64,000 nt of DNA, taken from Treponema sp. UBA4267. GTDB lineage: Bacteria > Spirochaetota > Spirochaetia > Treponematales > Treponemataceae. The notes beneath the pieces are model-generated. The model was not told the origin of the DNA and searched no databases. It saw nothing but the letters and a program-made list of their open reading frames with translations. Positions 18,125-28,031 of this stretch are shown here, one piece after another. The stretch is from assembly GCA_002395155.1 (NCBI GenBank), contig DGWD01000045.1:41497-105496 (forward strand), given 5' to 3'. The translations under genes were made by a program, and so were the position numbers. Position 1 is the first letter of the stretch; every line of letters starts with the position of its first letter.

Positions 18125-20939
18125 CGTAAAGCTTTCCCGGGTCTATAGTTTGAACTTTGCCAGGCAAAGCAAATTCAATTTTGAAGTTACCAGTAGCAAC
18201 TTTACTTTTCTGTTCTTCAAAACCATCTCTTGCATGGCTATATGCTGTAACATTCCACTCAAAATCACCGATATCGAGTAGAGATAAATCTTTAAGTTTA
18301 TATTCCGAAACCATTAAGTTCTTTCTTTCCTGAATCTTCTTAAGGCTTCCATCAGGGCTTTTTTGATAAAGTGTAAACTGGTAGTCACTGGCACCAGCAA
18401 CATCCGACCAGTCAAAAACAATATTTCTGTGATTCTTAAGATAATTTGAATCCACAAGCTGATTTTGAACCGGACTTATTAATGTAACATCTCCCAGCTG
18501 AGGAATTTGAGCGACTACAAAAGTATAAGTTTGCAGGGCATCCAAAGGAATTCCATCTGCGGAACTAGCCCGAATTGTCCATTGGTAAGTTCCTGGATCA
18601 AGACGATTAAGAGTAATTTGTCTTCCAGGATTTGGAAGAGTCTGAACAACCTTCATTGAACCATTTTTCTGGCGTTTTCTAAGTACAAATTCAGATTTAT
18701 AAACCTTATCTCCAGGCTTCCAGGTAAATACGGTTGCACTTCTTAAAGCTGTAAGCCCCGGAATTCTTGCATTATTTGCAGGTGAAATAAGTTTTACAGG
18801 TTCAGGACCGCACACATTAAAGCTTAATTCTGAAGTTTGACTTGAGCGGCGTGGAGAAAGTTCATTTTCTTCGCTAAAGGCCTGTAAAGAACACTTGTAA
18901 GCATTTGGTTCAAGAACAAGATTTGCTGACAACTGTTTTGTAGAAGCGACTTCCTTTATCAACTTATTCTGGCTGTCATAAACTTTAAGCTTGTAGTAAT
19001 CAGCCTTTTCGACCTTAGTCCAGGCAAATCTAACAGTTCCTTCTCCATATACAGTCAGAGTTGACGCAGGAACAGGAGCTGTAAACATTGGTTTTGGCAA
19101 AGGACTCAAAACTTCAAAGGCTCTTGGACTTGTGTAAATAAATTCCTGAGTTAAAGGATTTTGAACTGCAAGACGCCAGTAGTAAGTTCCTTTATCAAGG
19201 TTAATATTTTTTAACTGAGTATCATTTGTTTTATATTCTTTTAGATTTTTGTCAAAAGTCAGATTTGAAGAAATCTGTATTATAGAATTAATATTTGCAC
19301 GAACATATTCAGGTGCCAGTTTCCACATAAATGCAGTAGTAAGAAGCTTTTCTTTTTCAACAGTATAGTGATCTGGTGGGTAAATTAATTTATTTTCGCC
19401 AGCAACAAAACGTTCTACACTAAACTCTCTTACTTCAGATGCAGATGGAGAACTTTCCATTTGAGAAGTACGAACAACCTGCCAGTAGTAAGTTCCAACA
19501 GGAAATTTTTCCAAAGTAAAATTATCTGTAATTCTGGTGCCCTTTGTATTCCTCTGGTAAACGATATTCTTAAAGTTTTTATCGCTAGCAACCTTCAAAT
19601 TATAGTCGGCCTTAGGCAAATCAGACTTCCACTGGAAGGTCAAAGGGCTTTCTCTAATTTCGCTAAATGCTAATTTTCCCATATGAGCAGGAATTGTAAG
19701 TTTAGGAGCAGAAATTTCTTCTATTTTTGTAATCGAGAATGATGAAGAATTTGAGGACTTTCCATAGCCGATTGAGTCCACCTTGTAGTAAGGAGTTACC
19801 TGCCAGTAGTAATTACCCTGAGCTAAATTTTTAAGGCTAAGTTCCTGCTGACTAACTTCCCTGTCAATTATAGGATTAGACAAATCCTGAGACTTAGAAA
19901 CAAGAATTCTATAACGGTCAGCATAATCATTGCCGCTCCATTTCAAAGAAACTTTTGGCAATTCTTCATCACTTATATAGCTAAAACCTGAACCCGAAAC
20001 AGGTGATACAGTAACAATTGGAGCAACACTTTCAAGGCTTATACGACCATAAACAAGCTGAGAAGGGTCAGATGAAGGATAAAGTCTCCAGTAGAGTTTT
20101 CCTACAGGAGCAAGAAGATTTATTTCGTTTTTATTTTTTATGTCGTAAGAGTTCTGAATCTTTGAAAAATCCTTGTAGAGCGAAGTTTCAACTGTAACAC
20201 TCTCTTTTTCATATCCAGATGATGTAGACCAGCCAAGTTTTACAGGCATAGATTTTTCGTTATTAAAAGCCAAAAGTTTTGTTTCGCTGGAAATTGTTGT
20301 AACTGTAAGAGCTTCTTTTTTAAGGTCGCCGCTTGAATCTACCTTTACACTTTCACCAGAAACAAGTTGTTGTGCAGATTCTTTTCCATTTGCATCTGTG
20401 CTTGTAATAGTTGCATTACCAGACTGAAGCTTAAAACTATTATCCCCAGAAGAAGCATTTGTTGTTGCCGAAAGTTTACTTCCAGAATCAAGCTTAAACA
20501 CAGAACCGTTTTCCATGGCAAGAGAAACTTTTTTATTATCAACCGAGGCAGTAGTATCTACATCAATATTACCATCATTTACAGCAAGTTTTAGACCTTC
20601 TGTTTCATCGTAAGAAACTTGAAGCATGGTGTTTTCGTGTAATTCAAGAACAGTACCGTCTTTAAACGTGATTGTAGCAGCGGCACCTTCGGCTGTACGA
20701 ATTGTATCCGAATCATAAAGAGGAGAATTTTGCTGTAATCGTTCCCAGGCTACACGGTCACTAAACTTTCTCTGAGCAACCCTGCGTTTGAATTCAATTT
20801 TAGCAATCTGATCTTTGTCTTTGCGAGATGAAGAAGAGTTCAAATCTTTCCAGAAAAAGTAAAGACTTGCAACGCAAACACCAGTACAGATTAGAACTAT
20901 TAAAATATCACGTAGCCTTAATCTTGCTTTCTTCTGCAT
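18117..20939 (-). CDS. FecR-domain protein with repeated FN3-like modules
   Basis: This 940-residue protein has one N-terminal membrane anchor (about 10-30). A FecR-type domain (about 75-210) follows, with ATITFKDGTVLELHENTML. Then come about seven beta-sandwich modules, each closing with an aromatic strand such as LYWRLYP, YYWQVTP, YYWQVVR, YYWRLAV, YQWTIRA and FEWNVTA. FecR domains act in periplasmic signalling or wall binding; the modules look like a spacer or a scaffold. The start overlaps the adenylate cyclase gene by 32 bp, a strong coupling sign. It is probably anchored in the inner membrane and exposed to the periplasm. Partner and ligand are unknown. Confidence 0.8.
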   Translation of the reverse strand: MQKKARLRLRDILIVLICTGVCVASLYFFWKDLNSSSSRKDKDQIAKIEFKRRVAQRKFSDRVAWERLQQNSPLYDSDTIRTAEGAAATITFKDGTVLELHENTMLQVSYDETEGLKLAVNDGNIDVDTTASVDNKKVSLAMENGSVFKLDSGSKLSATTNASSGDNSFKLQSGNATITSTDANGKESAQQLVSGESVKVDSSGDLKKEALTVTTISSETKLLAFNNEKSMPVKLGWSTSSGYEKESVTVETSLYKDFSKIQNSYDIKNKNEINLLAPVGKLYWRLYPSSDPSQLVYGRISLESVAPIVTVSPVSGSGFSYISDEELPKVSLKWSGNDYADRYRILVSKSQDLSNPIIDREVSQQELSLKNLAQGNYYWQVTPYYKVDSIGYGKSSNSSSFSITKIEEISAPKLTIPAHMGKLAFSEIRESPLTFQWKSDLPKADYNLKVASDKNFKNIVYQRNTKGTRITDNFTLEKFPVGTYYWQVVRTSQMESSPSASEVREFSVERFVAGENKLIYPPDHYTVEKEKLLTTAFMWKLAPEYVRANINSIIQISSNLTFDKNLKEYKTNDTQLKNINLDKGTYYWRLAVQNPLTQEFIYTSPRAFEVLSPLPKPMFTAPVPASTLTVYGEGTVRFAWTKVEKADYYKLKVYDSQNKLIKEVASTKQLSANLVLEPNAYKCSLQAFSEENELSPRRSSQTSELSFNVCGPEPVKLISPANNARIPGLTALRSATVFTWKPGDKVYKSEFVLRKRQKNGSMKVVQTLPNPGRQITLNRLDPGTYQWTIRASSADGIPLDALQTYTFVVAQIPQLGDVTLISPVQNQLVDSNYLKNHRNIVFDWSDVAGASDYQFTLYQKSPDGSLKKIQERKNLMVSEYKLKDLSLLDIGDFEWNVTAYSHARDGFEEQKSKVATGNFKIEFALPGKVQTIDPGKLYGE

Positions 20940-23259
20940 CTAAGTTCACTTCTCCAAAGTCAGGAGTTGGAATACCTAAAAGGCTTCTAACTTCTGCCAA
21001 AGTTTTTGGACCTTTAGGACCAATTGCTTTTGCACAATCAGGGTCCAACTTAAAATGAGGGTCCCCTTTTCTAAAAAAGCCTTCTATATCAAATTGAGGC
21101 ATATTTACAACACCATAAAAGTGCTGTTTTCCTTTTCCCTTTACTTCAAAAGTTACCGGAATAACTTCAACAACTACTTCATATTTAAGATTTTGAGGCT
21201 TAATTGTGTAATTATTTTCAGGACAACGAATAAAATCCTTTTTAAGCAAATCATATGTATCCTGTGTAATAAGCATATCAGTTCCACAAGGCTTATTAGA
21301 AGATTCTGTACGACTGGCAAGGTTTACGGCATCACCAATAGAAGTAAATTCCATCTTGTCGTAAGAACCCATAAAACCAACTGTAGCACGACCAGAATTC
21401 AAACCAGAACCAATTCTAATATGTGGCTTATATTTTGCCTTAGGTTCCCCTTCGTGAGCTTTTGTAAAAGCCTCTGCCTTTTTATTGTATTCCATCAGAG
21501 CATAGCGCATAGCAGTTGTTGCCATAATCGCACTTACTGCATCCTGTTTTACATGCTTTTCGTGAATAGCCTTGAACTTAGACTTTCTAGGATCTGAATC
21601 AGGCCATTTTTCATAATCCAGGCTGTCATCACGCAGAACGCCCCAGCAGGCCATAATGGCATCACCTTCAAACTTATCAACATTACCACCAGAAATGGAA
21701 ATACAGTTTACCATACGACCCATGTAATCGTTTAAGAAGCCAATAATTTCACCGGCAGATTTTTCGCCAAAGCGTTTATTAAATCCGTCAGAAATTGCAG
21801 TAAAGCCTCGAATATCCGAGAAGAAGATTGTGATATCCTTTAAATGAGGCTGGAAGTCAATTTTTTTAGTTACAATAGCACGGGTTACACCTTTATTGGT
21901 CAATCTGGTAAAGGTATTCAAAATTTCCTGTTCGGCCTTAGTTGACTGAACCAAAACACCAATTTCATCCTTGCGTTTAACCTTCATCTGGCTAAGCAAA
22001 GGTGTTTCAAAGTTACCGGCATTAATTTCGTTGGTAACGGCAGTAAGATCCTTAAGAGGAGTACTCAAAGATTTAGAGAAGAACCATACAATCATAATTG
22101 CTATAGAAAGGATTGCAATTGTAAGGTAAATATTTCGCCTGGTAGTTGCATATACCGCTTCCAAAACGACCTTTGTCTGAATTTCTGTGATTACGGCACA
22201 ACTTCCTATATCAAGTTTAGTATAAGCACCTATGTATTCAATTCCATCTTCATTCTTGTAAGTTACCTGCTCGGCCTTACTTTTTGAAAATGGAAGATTT
22301 TTTACAAGATAATGATCTTTTATTTCTGCCCCGGAATTCATAAGTTCCAGATCAGGATGAATGATAAGGTTTCCATCATCATTTACAAGAAAAGACAAGT
22401 TTGCAGAACCAGTTGAATAACTTTCAGAAAGAGCTTCCAGTGATGAAAGAATCATTACTACATCTTCATTGTCATCGGAGCGAATAGGAGTAAAAATAGC
22501 CAGAATCTGATTTTCAAAAAATGGGCAGGCATTCAAAACAGAAACAATACCGTTTTTTGCACTATCAACAGATTCAAACTCCTGGTCAGCATAAGCATGA
22601 ACCATCTGACTATCAAGTTCTCTGGAAACAAAATATTTATTATTTAAAAAAGTCTTATCATCATAAATAAACTTCATGGCAATAAGATCTGAATTTCTTT
22701 CAAAGAAACGTGCAGCCTTATTCTGTAATTCTTCAGCTTCATCATCTGACGAAATATTGTCATAAAAAGTTCCGGCAGAAGCTATAACAGAATTAAAACG
22801 GCTCTGGGTATCGGCCGCTGTTCGACTGTTGATTGTAAGGTTGTTTTCTTCGGCATTAACTCTCGTATCAGAAGAAATGTAATAAGATACAAGAACTGTG
22901 ATAAGGATTAAAGAAATGCTGACTATAGCAGAAATAATTCCAATCAACTTTGCACCAATTGAAGTTTTTACTACAAAAGGTTTCTGACTATTTTTTTCAA
23001 GAGATTTTTTTTCGTGTTTTGATTTTGAAAGGTTTTGACTCTTATTTGTCTTTACCGAAAGAGTCTTTCTTGTTTTGACGGCCTGTTGAGTATTAATCTT
23101 TGTCTTTTGATTTACATTCACTTTCGAATGTTCTAAAGCCGTTTTTTTACTTTCTGTTTTTTTTGGGGCCACAGTAACAGGCTTTTCTGACCTAAGACTC
23201 TGCAGCCCTTCATCTTTTTTTCTAAGCTCTTCCCGAGAAATGAAAGAGCCATAATCCAT
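20908..23259 (-). CDS. Membrane adenylate cyclase (Cache-HAMP-class III cyclase)
   Basis: I start at ATG 23259 (783 residues) because GGAAAA lies upstream at fair spacing and the longer frame's Met at 23313 falls inside the -35 box. Layout: a Lys/Ser-rich cytoplasmic N-terminus (1-100), TM1 (about 104-127), an extracytoplasmic Cache-like sensor with LIIHPDLEL (about 130-375), TM2 (about 377-395), HAMP, and a class III cyclase from about 473. The metal Asp lies in FFSDIRGFT (482) and the second in EGDAIMA (533). Lys529 and the FTSIGDAVNLASR region favour ATP as substrate. It heads the FecR/lipoprotein gene set, so cAMP signalling may be tied to envelope state. Confidence 0.88.
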   Translation of the reverse strand: MDYGSFISREELRKKDEGLQSLRSEKPVTVAPKKTESKKTALEHSKVNVNQKTKINTQQAVKTRKTLSVKTNKSQNLSKSKHEKKSLEKNSQKPFVVKTSIGAKLIGIISAIVSISLILITVLVSYYISSDTRVNAEENNLTINSRTAADTQSRFNSVIASAGTFYDNISSDDEAEELQNKAARFFERNSDLIAMKFIYDDKTFLNNKYFVSRELDSQMVHAYADQEFESVDSAKNGIVSVLNACPFFENQILAIFTPIRSDDNEDVVMILSSLEALSESYSTGSANLSFLVNDDGNLIIHPDLELMNSGAEIKDHYLVKNLPFSKSKAEQVTYKNEDGIEYIGAYTKLDIGSCAVITEIQTKVVLEAVYATTRRNIYLTIAILSIAIMIVWFFSKSLSTPLKDLTAVTNEINAGNFETPLLSQMKVKRKDEIGVLVQSTKAEQEILNTFTRLTNKGVTRAIVTKKIDFQPHLKDITIFFSDIRGFTAISDGFNKRFGEKSAGEIIGFLNDYMGRMVNCISISGGNVDKFEGDAIMACWGVLRDDSLDYEKWPDSDPRKSKFKAIHEKHVKQDAVSAIMATTAMRYALMEYNKKAEAFTKAHEGEPKAKYKPHIRIGSGLNSGRATVGFMGSYDKMEFTSIGDAVNLASRTESSNKPCGTDMLITQDTYDLLKKDFIRCPENNYTIKPQNLKYEVVVEVIPVTFEVKGKGKQHFYGVVNMPQFDIEGFFRKGDPHFKLDPDCAKAIGPKGPKTLAEVRSLLGIPTPDFGEVNLDAEESKIKAT

Positions 23260-23284
23260 GTCTCTATTTTCCACAATAGAAAAA

Positions 23285-23313
23285 AGTATACTATATATAC
23301 AATTTATAAACAA
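23285..23313 (-). promoter_or_regulatory. Promoter of the cyclase/FecR/lipoprotein operon
   Basis: On the minus strand TTGTTT (23308-23313), a 17-bp spacer and TATACT (23285-23290), about 26 bp before the chosen cyclase start. Confidence 0.55.
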
Positions 23314-23348
23314 TAAATCATGGCATACATTTTTCGATGAAGAAGAGC

Positions 23349-23576
23349 TTATTTTTCTTCATCATTTTTTGCTAAATCTTCTTTCTTAGCTTCTTTTTTG
23401 TCCTTAATATCAGCTGCTCCAATAAACAGACAAATTAGGCCTACAAAAGCTGCAAGAACAGGAATTGAACCTTTTAAGAATGCAATTACTTCTGGGCCCC
23501 AGTTAAGTGGACACATTGGAAGAACTGAAAAAACTGTAAATGCAATAAAAACAATGCCTAAAATAATAGCAACCAT
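23349..23576 (-). CDS. Small two-helix membrane protein, unknown function
   Basis: This 75-residue protein has two hydrophobic helices (about 1-20 and 31-53) and a Lys/Glu/Asp-rich cytoplasmic tail. A GAGGTG ribosome binding site stands directly before ATG 23576, supporting that it is real. It precedes the cyclase operon on the same strand, but a separate promoter follows it, so it may be its own unit. No family is recognised. Confidence 0.65.
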   Translation of the reverse strand: MVAIILGIVFIAFTVFSVLPMCPLNWGPEVIAFLKGSIPVLAAFVGLICLFIGAADIKDKKEAKKEDLAKNDEEK

Positions 23577-23658
23577 AATTCACCTCGAATTTGTTTTAAT
23601 ACTTTTAAAGATAATCTAAATAGAGCCGGCATGCAAGAAAAATAATCTTAAAAACTTA

Positions 23659-23687
23659 TTGACACTTTCGAATTTAAATTGCATTTT
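23659..23687 (+). promoter_or_regulatory. Possible potABCD promoter
   Basis: A perfect TTGACA at 23659-23664, but the -10 position at 17-bp spacing is only CATTTT. An activator or another start site is possible. A GAGGT ribosome binding site at 23786-23790 precedes ATG 23798. Nothing else is seen in 23577-23797. Confidence 0.35.
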
Positions 23688-23797
23688 TTACAGACTAGTA
23701 TAAAAAAAACGAACCAACTTTAGTAGCTAAGTTTTTATAAAAATGTACTTTACTGCACGTATGTGTAAGTTATCATTTTTGAATCGAGGTCACTTGA

Positions 23798-24988
23798 ATG
23801 AAAGGAAGTCAGGTTACCATTGATCATGTATCCAAGAGATTTGGCGACTTTGTTGCTTTGGATGACATCAACTTTACTATTAAGCCGGGAGAATTCTTTT
23901 CTTTACTCGGTCCTTCTGGATGCGGAAAAACAACCCTTCTCCGCATTATCGCAGGTTTTGAATTCCCAGATGACGGAGTTGTTCTTTTTGATGATAAGAA
24001 CATTGTAGCCCTACCTCCAAACAAGAGACATTCAAACACAGTTTTTCAGACATATGCACTTTTTCCTCACATGTCAATTTACGAAAATGTTGCATTCCCT
24101 TTACGTCTCAAAAAAATGCCAAAAGATGAAATTGACAAGAAAGTTCGTGAATACGTTCATCTTGTTCAGTTAGACGAACACATTTATAAAAAGCCTAATC
24201 AGCTTTCTGGTGGTCAAAAGCAGCGTGTTGCAATTGCCCGAGCCCTCATCAACGAACCAAAGGTTTTACTTTTGGACGAACCTTTATCAGCTCTTGATGC
24301 AAAACTCCGTGCAAACCTCCTCGTTGACCTGGACCGTTTGCATGACCAGATTGGAATTACCTTTATCTACGTAACTCATGACCAGTCAGAAGCTCTTTCT
24401 GTTTCGGACAGAATTGCCGTTATGAACCACGGACATGTTTTACAGATTGGAACTCCTTACGAAATTTACGAAAGTCCTGCAACTCAGTTTGTTGCCCAGT
24501 TCATTGGAGAAACAAATCTCTTTAGTGCAGAAGTTGAAGACTGTGTCCCTCACAAAGATCCTTCTGGCAATGATGATTTTATGACAACTCTCTCCGTTCC
24601 AGAACTTGGACACCAGGCTCCACTTGCTACAGACACAGAGGCAACTGCCGCTTTGGACCGTTTTATGCAGGTTACTGATTACGAACATACAGATAAGGGA
24701 CAAAAGGTTGCATTTACAATCCGTCCTGAAAAAATCCGCATTACTCTTGAACCTCCTGCAACTGGAGCCCGCACAGATGTAAACGTATTTAAGGGTATTG
24801 TAGAGGAACCAATTTATTCTGGTTTCCAGTCTAAATTCTACGTTCGTCTTGAAACCGGCAAGGTTATCAAGGTTTTTAAACAGCACACAGATTACATGGA
24901 TGATGGTCCTGTAATTCATTGGAAAGACGAAGTATACGTTTCCTGGTCAGCAGAAGATGCATACATCGTAGAAGATATAGAGAAATAG
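23798..24988 (+). CDS. potA: Spermidine/putrescine ABC transporter ATPase
   Basis: This 396-residue protein has a full ABC ATPase: Walker A GPSGCGKTT near residue 38, the signature LSGGQKQRVAIARAL, Walker B LLLDEPLSALD and the H-loop VTHDQSEA. An extended TOBE domain (about 250-396) follows, with a longer insertion than usual. It drives polyamine import with PotB, PotC and PotD, all encoded next to it in the order ABCD. A treponemal potABCD operon is known from T. pallidum. The gap to potB is 7 bp. Confidence 0.95.
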   Translation: MKGSQVTIDHVSKRFGDFVALDDINFTIKPGEFFSLLGPSGCGKTTLLRIIAGFEFPDDGVVLFDDKNIVALPPNKRHSNTVFQTYALFPHMSIYENVAFPLRLKKMPKDEIDKKVREYVHLVQLDEHIYKKPNQLSGGQKQRVAIARALINEPKVLLLDEPLSALDAKLRANLLVDLDRLHDQIGITFIYVTHDQSEALSVSDRIAVMNHGHVLQIGTPYEIYESPATQFVAQFIGETNLFSAEVEDCVPHKDPSGNDDFMTTLSVPELGHQAPLATDTEATAALDRFMQVTDYEHTDKGQKVAFTIRPEKIRITLEPPATGARTDVNVFKGIVEEPIYSGFQSKFYVRLETGKVIKVFKQHTDYMDDGPVIHWKDEVYVSWSAEDAYIVEDIEK

Positions 24989-24995
24989 AAAATCT

Positions 24996-26027
24996 ATGGA
25001 AAAAAAATCATTACAATTACGCATTGCCGCTAAAGCACATGCTGCAAAATATAGAAAAGCAAATCCTGGTCCTGCTTATGCCTGGCCTATGGGTTTGTGG
25101 TTTACTCTTTTCTTTGTTGTACCTATTGCCATTATTGTTTGCTATTCATTTATGAAAAAGGACATGCACGGTGGTGTTAAGGCTGAATTTACTTTCAATG
25201 CGTACAAAGCAATTTTTGCCAGAGATTCAGATACAGGAAAGTTCATCTATCTTCCAATTTTGCTTAGAACACTTTGGATGACCCTGTTTTCTACCCTGGT
25301 TTCGATTGTAATTGCCCTGCCTTGCGGTTATGCAATTGCCCGTAGTAAGCACCAGACTCTTCTTTTGATTCTGGTAATTATTCCTTTTATGACAAACTCA
25401 TTAATTCGTATTTTTGCCTGGCAGACAATTTTGGGCGAAGAAGGACTTCTTAATCAGATTTTCCATTTCTTTGAATGGCTTTGGCATACAATCATAAGAA
25501 GCAAAGACTGGACTTTTGCACCTCATAAATTTATGTATACAAAAGGGGCCGTTGTTCTTGTAAGTATATACATGTACCTGCCTTATGCAATTCTTCCAAT
25601 TTTTACAGCAGTAGACCGCTTTGATTTTTCTTTACTCGAAGCAGCCCGCGACTTGGGAGCAACAAAATCACAATCTATGATAAAGATACTTATTCCTGGC
25701 ATTAAAAGTGGAATTGTAAGCTCTTTGATTTTTACCTTTATCCCAATTTTTGGTAACTACACAGTTCCTCAACTTGTTGGTTCAACAAAAAGTTATATGC
25801 TTGGAAACATTATTATGGACCAGATTCAGAAGGCCCGTAACCTTCCTCTTGCTTCCGCTTTCTCGGTTGTGCTTACAATTGTTACAATGGCAGCAATTTT
25901 GTTTATGCTCGCATCTGACAAAAAGGAACAAAACCTCAAAAAAACTTCTCATAAAGAAGATTCCGGGGTCCCAGAAAAAAATGCACCAATCATGCCATTG
26001 GTTTCTAATACAAAAAAGGAGGCTTAG
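24996..26027 (+). CDS. potB: Spermidine/putrescine ABC transporter permease PotB
   Basis: This 343-residue permease has a cytoplasmic N-terminus, six predicted membrane helices and the binding-protein-dependent permease EAA loop (LLEAARDLGATKSQSMIKILIPGI) that contacts the ATPase. The extra charged C-terminal tail (about 305-343) is somewhat longer than usual. The ribosome binding site of potC lies within its last codons, so the two are coupled. It forms the inner-membrane channel with PotC. Confidence 0.93.
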   Translation: MEKKSLQLRIAAKAHAAKYRKANPGPAYAWPMGLWFTLFFVVPIAIIVCYSFMKKDMHGGVKAEFTFNAYKAIFARDSDTGKFIYLPILLRTLWMTLFSTLVSIVIALPCGYAIARSKHQTLLLILVIIPFMTNSLIRIFAWQTILGEEGLLNQIFHFFEWLWHTIIRSKDWTFAPHKFMYTKGAVVLVSIYMYLPYAILPIFTAVDRFDFSLLEAARDLGATKSQSMIKILIPGIKSGIVSSLIFTFIPIFGNYTVPQLVGSTKSYMLGNIIMDQIQKARNLPLASAFSVVLTIVTMAAILFMLASDKKEQNLKKTSHKEDSGVPEKNAPIMPLVSNTKKEA

Positions 26028-26029
26028 AA

Positions 26030-26905
26030 ATGGAATTTTTAATTTCATGGATTATAGACAAGCTTAGAGGCGGTCATCCTAAATCTGAAAATGCCAGACA
26101 TGCTAAACGTTCCTGGAAAAAACGTGGACAAAAGACTCTTTCTAGTTCAAAAGCTATTCTTTGTCTTACTTTGGCATTTTTGTACATTCCTTTATTTGTA
26201 ATTATTGTTTTCTCTTTCAATAAATCAGAAGGAGCCCACATGTCTGGAGTTTCCTTCCGCTGGTATGAAGAACTGTTCCTTTCATCTGGAGATCTTTGGA
26301 TGTCTCTTTTGTACTCTGGAATAGTAGCCCTTGCATCTGCAATTATTGCAACAGTTTTGGGAACCCTGGCCGCAATAGGAATCAGCTGGTACAAATTTAT
26401 TGGCCGCAGCTACATAAAATCTATCAGTTTTCTGCCAATGGTTTTACCAGAAGTAATCATGGGAGTTTCACTTTTGATTTTCTTAAGTGGAATCCACATG
26501 AACCTGGGACTGGGCACAATCATAATTGCACATGCAACCTTCTGTCTTCCTTTTGCCTATCTGATGGTTTCTTCCAGAGTAGACGAATTTGACTACTCTA
26601 TCATTGAAGCAAGCCATGACCTGGGTGCTACAGAAACTCAGACACTTTTTAAGGTAATCATTCCTGCAATTCTGCCTGGTATTTCAAGCGGATTTATGAT
26701 GAGTATAACACTCTCTATCGAAGACTTTGTAATTACATCTTTGGTAAACGGAAACGTAGAAACCCTGCCAATTTATGTATACAACATGATTCGACACGGA
26801 GTAAGTCCTGTAATCAATTCTCTATCATTCATCTTAATATTAGGAATTTGTATGATAGCAATACTTTTGCGAAAAGGTCTAAAATCCTTCGCAGCCGCAC
26901 ATTAA
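26030..26905 (+). CDS. potC: Spermidine/putrescine ABC transporter permease PotC
   Basis: This 291-residue permease has a basic cytoplasmic N-terminus (about 1-40), then six membrane helices and the EAA motif IIEASHDLGATETQTLFKVIIPAI. It begins 2 bp after the potB stop with an AAGGAGG ribosome binding site. It pairs with PotB. A 63-bp gap containing a small hairpin separates it from potD. Confidence 0.93.
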   Translation: MEFLISWIIDKLRGGHPKSENARHAKRSWKKRGQKTLSSSKAILCLTLAFLYIPLFVIIVFSFNKSEGAHMSGVSFRWYEELFLSSGDLWMSLLYSGIVALASAIIATVLGTLAAIGISWYKFIGRSYIKSISFLPMVLPEVIMGVSLLIFLSGIHMNLGLGTIIIAHATFCLPFAYLMVSSRVDEFDYSIIEASHDLGATETQTLFKVIIPAILPGISSGFMMSITLSIEDFVITSLVNGNVETLPIYVYNMIRHGVSPVINSLSFILILGICMIAILLRKGLKSFAAAH

Positions 26906-26915
26906 TTGTTAAAAC

Positions 26916-26931
26916 GGGAATAGGTTTTCCC
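26916..26931 (+). promoter_or_regulatory. Small intercistronic hairpin between potC and potD
   Basis: GGGAA (26916-26920) pairs with TTCCC (26927-26931), followed by TTT. It could reduce read-through or mark an RNA processing site so that potD is expressed at a different level; this is inference. Confidence 0.35.
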
Positions 26932-26968
26932 TTTAAAAAAATTATATTTTTTAATTTTGGAGGCGATT

Positions 26969-28015
26969 ATGAAAATCGTTACTAAAATTGTTTTGACTGC
27001 AGGCTTGGTTGCCGCAGCTTTGGGTCTTGTTTCTTGCGAAAAGAAGCAGGTTTTAAAACTTTACAGCTGGACTTACTATACCCCAACAGATGTTGTAGAA
27101 GCTTTTGAAAAAGAGTTTGACTGCAAAGTTGTTGTAACAGAGTATGATTCAAATGAAACAATGTTCAACAAACTTGTAAATGGTGGTGCAAAAAGCTTTG
27201 ATATCGTGGTTCCAAGCCAGGACTATGTTTCTATTATGAAAGCAAAGGGAATGCTCCAGCCAATCGTCCAGGAAAAATTTACTAACAGAAGTAAAATTAA
27301 TCCTAAAATTATTGAAAAAATGACTTTTGATCCAGATATGACATATGCAGTACCTTACTATTTTGGTGCAGCTGGTATTTCTGTAAACAAAACAAAGGCA
27401 ACTGCTGCTTACGAAAGAACATGGAACATTTTTGCTGATCCACAGTTTAAAAATCATGCTTCTATGATGGATGACTACCGCGAAGTAATTGGTGATGCTC
27501 TTGCTTACCAGGGACACAGTGTTTCTACCACAAACGATGCAGAACTTGCAGCTGCGGTAAGCCTTCTTAAAAATGATTGGCTTCCAAACCTTGTAAAATT
27601 TGATGCAGAAGGTTTTGGTAAAGACTTTGCACGTGGAGATCTTTGGCTCTGTCAGGGTTATGCAGAAGTAATTTACGGTGAAGTTCCAGAAGCAGACTGG
27701 GATAAAACAATCGACTTCTTTATTCCAGAAACTGGCGGACCATCTTACCTGGACAGCATGTGTATCTTAAAAGATTCAAAATGTCCTGAACTTGCGACAG
27801 AATTCATCAACTTTATCCACCGTCCAGAAAATTATGCAAAATTCCTAGATTTCTTCCGTTTCCCTTGCTTTGTAAACCTGGAAGCAGAACAGTACATGAC
27901 TTCTACTCCAATGTATCCAGCATCAGCTTTGGAAAATTGTGAACTTAAAAATGATATTGGAGACTACCTTGAAAAGTACTACGAACAGTGGGAAAAGGTA
28001 AGAATCTCTGAATAA
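26969..28015 (+). CDS. potD: Spermidine/putrescine-binding lipoprotein PotD
   Basis: I start at ATG 26969 because GGAGG at 26959-26963 fits it; an in-frame TTG upstream at 26957 overlaps that site. The 348-residue protein has a lipoprotein signal ending LGLVSC (Cys23) and the PotD/PotF fold opening LYSWTYYTPTDVVEAFEKEF. It captures polyamines in the periplasm and delivers them to PotBC. It is the last gene of the operon and is followed by a hairpin that lacks a T tract on this strand. Confidence 0.93.
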   Translation: MKIVTKIVLTAGLVAAALGLVSCEKKQVLKLYSWTYYTPTDVVEAFEKEFDCKVVVTEYDSNETMFNKLVNGGAKSFDIVVPSQDYVSIMKAKGMLQPIVQEKFTNRSKINPKIIEKMTFDPDMTYAVPYYFGAAGISVNKTKATAAYERTWNIFADPQFKNHASMMDDYREVIGDALAYQGHSVSTTNDAELAAAVSLLKNDWLPNLVKFDAEGFGKDFARGDLWLCQGYAEVIYGEVPEADWDKTIDFFIPETGGPSYLDSMCILKDSKCPELATEFINFIHRPENYAKFLDFFRFPCFVNLEAEQYMTSTPMYPASALENCELKNDIGDYLEKYYEQWEKVRISE

Positions 28016-28031
28016 AATCAAAAAAAAATAA

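Noticed and set aside
21055..21597. Plus-strand 180-residue frame
   Set aside because: Antisense to the cyclase catalytic domain, with odd composition and no start signal.
24440..24919. Minus-strand 159-residue frame
   Set aside because: Antisense to the potA TOBE region; no ribosome binding site.
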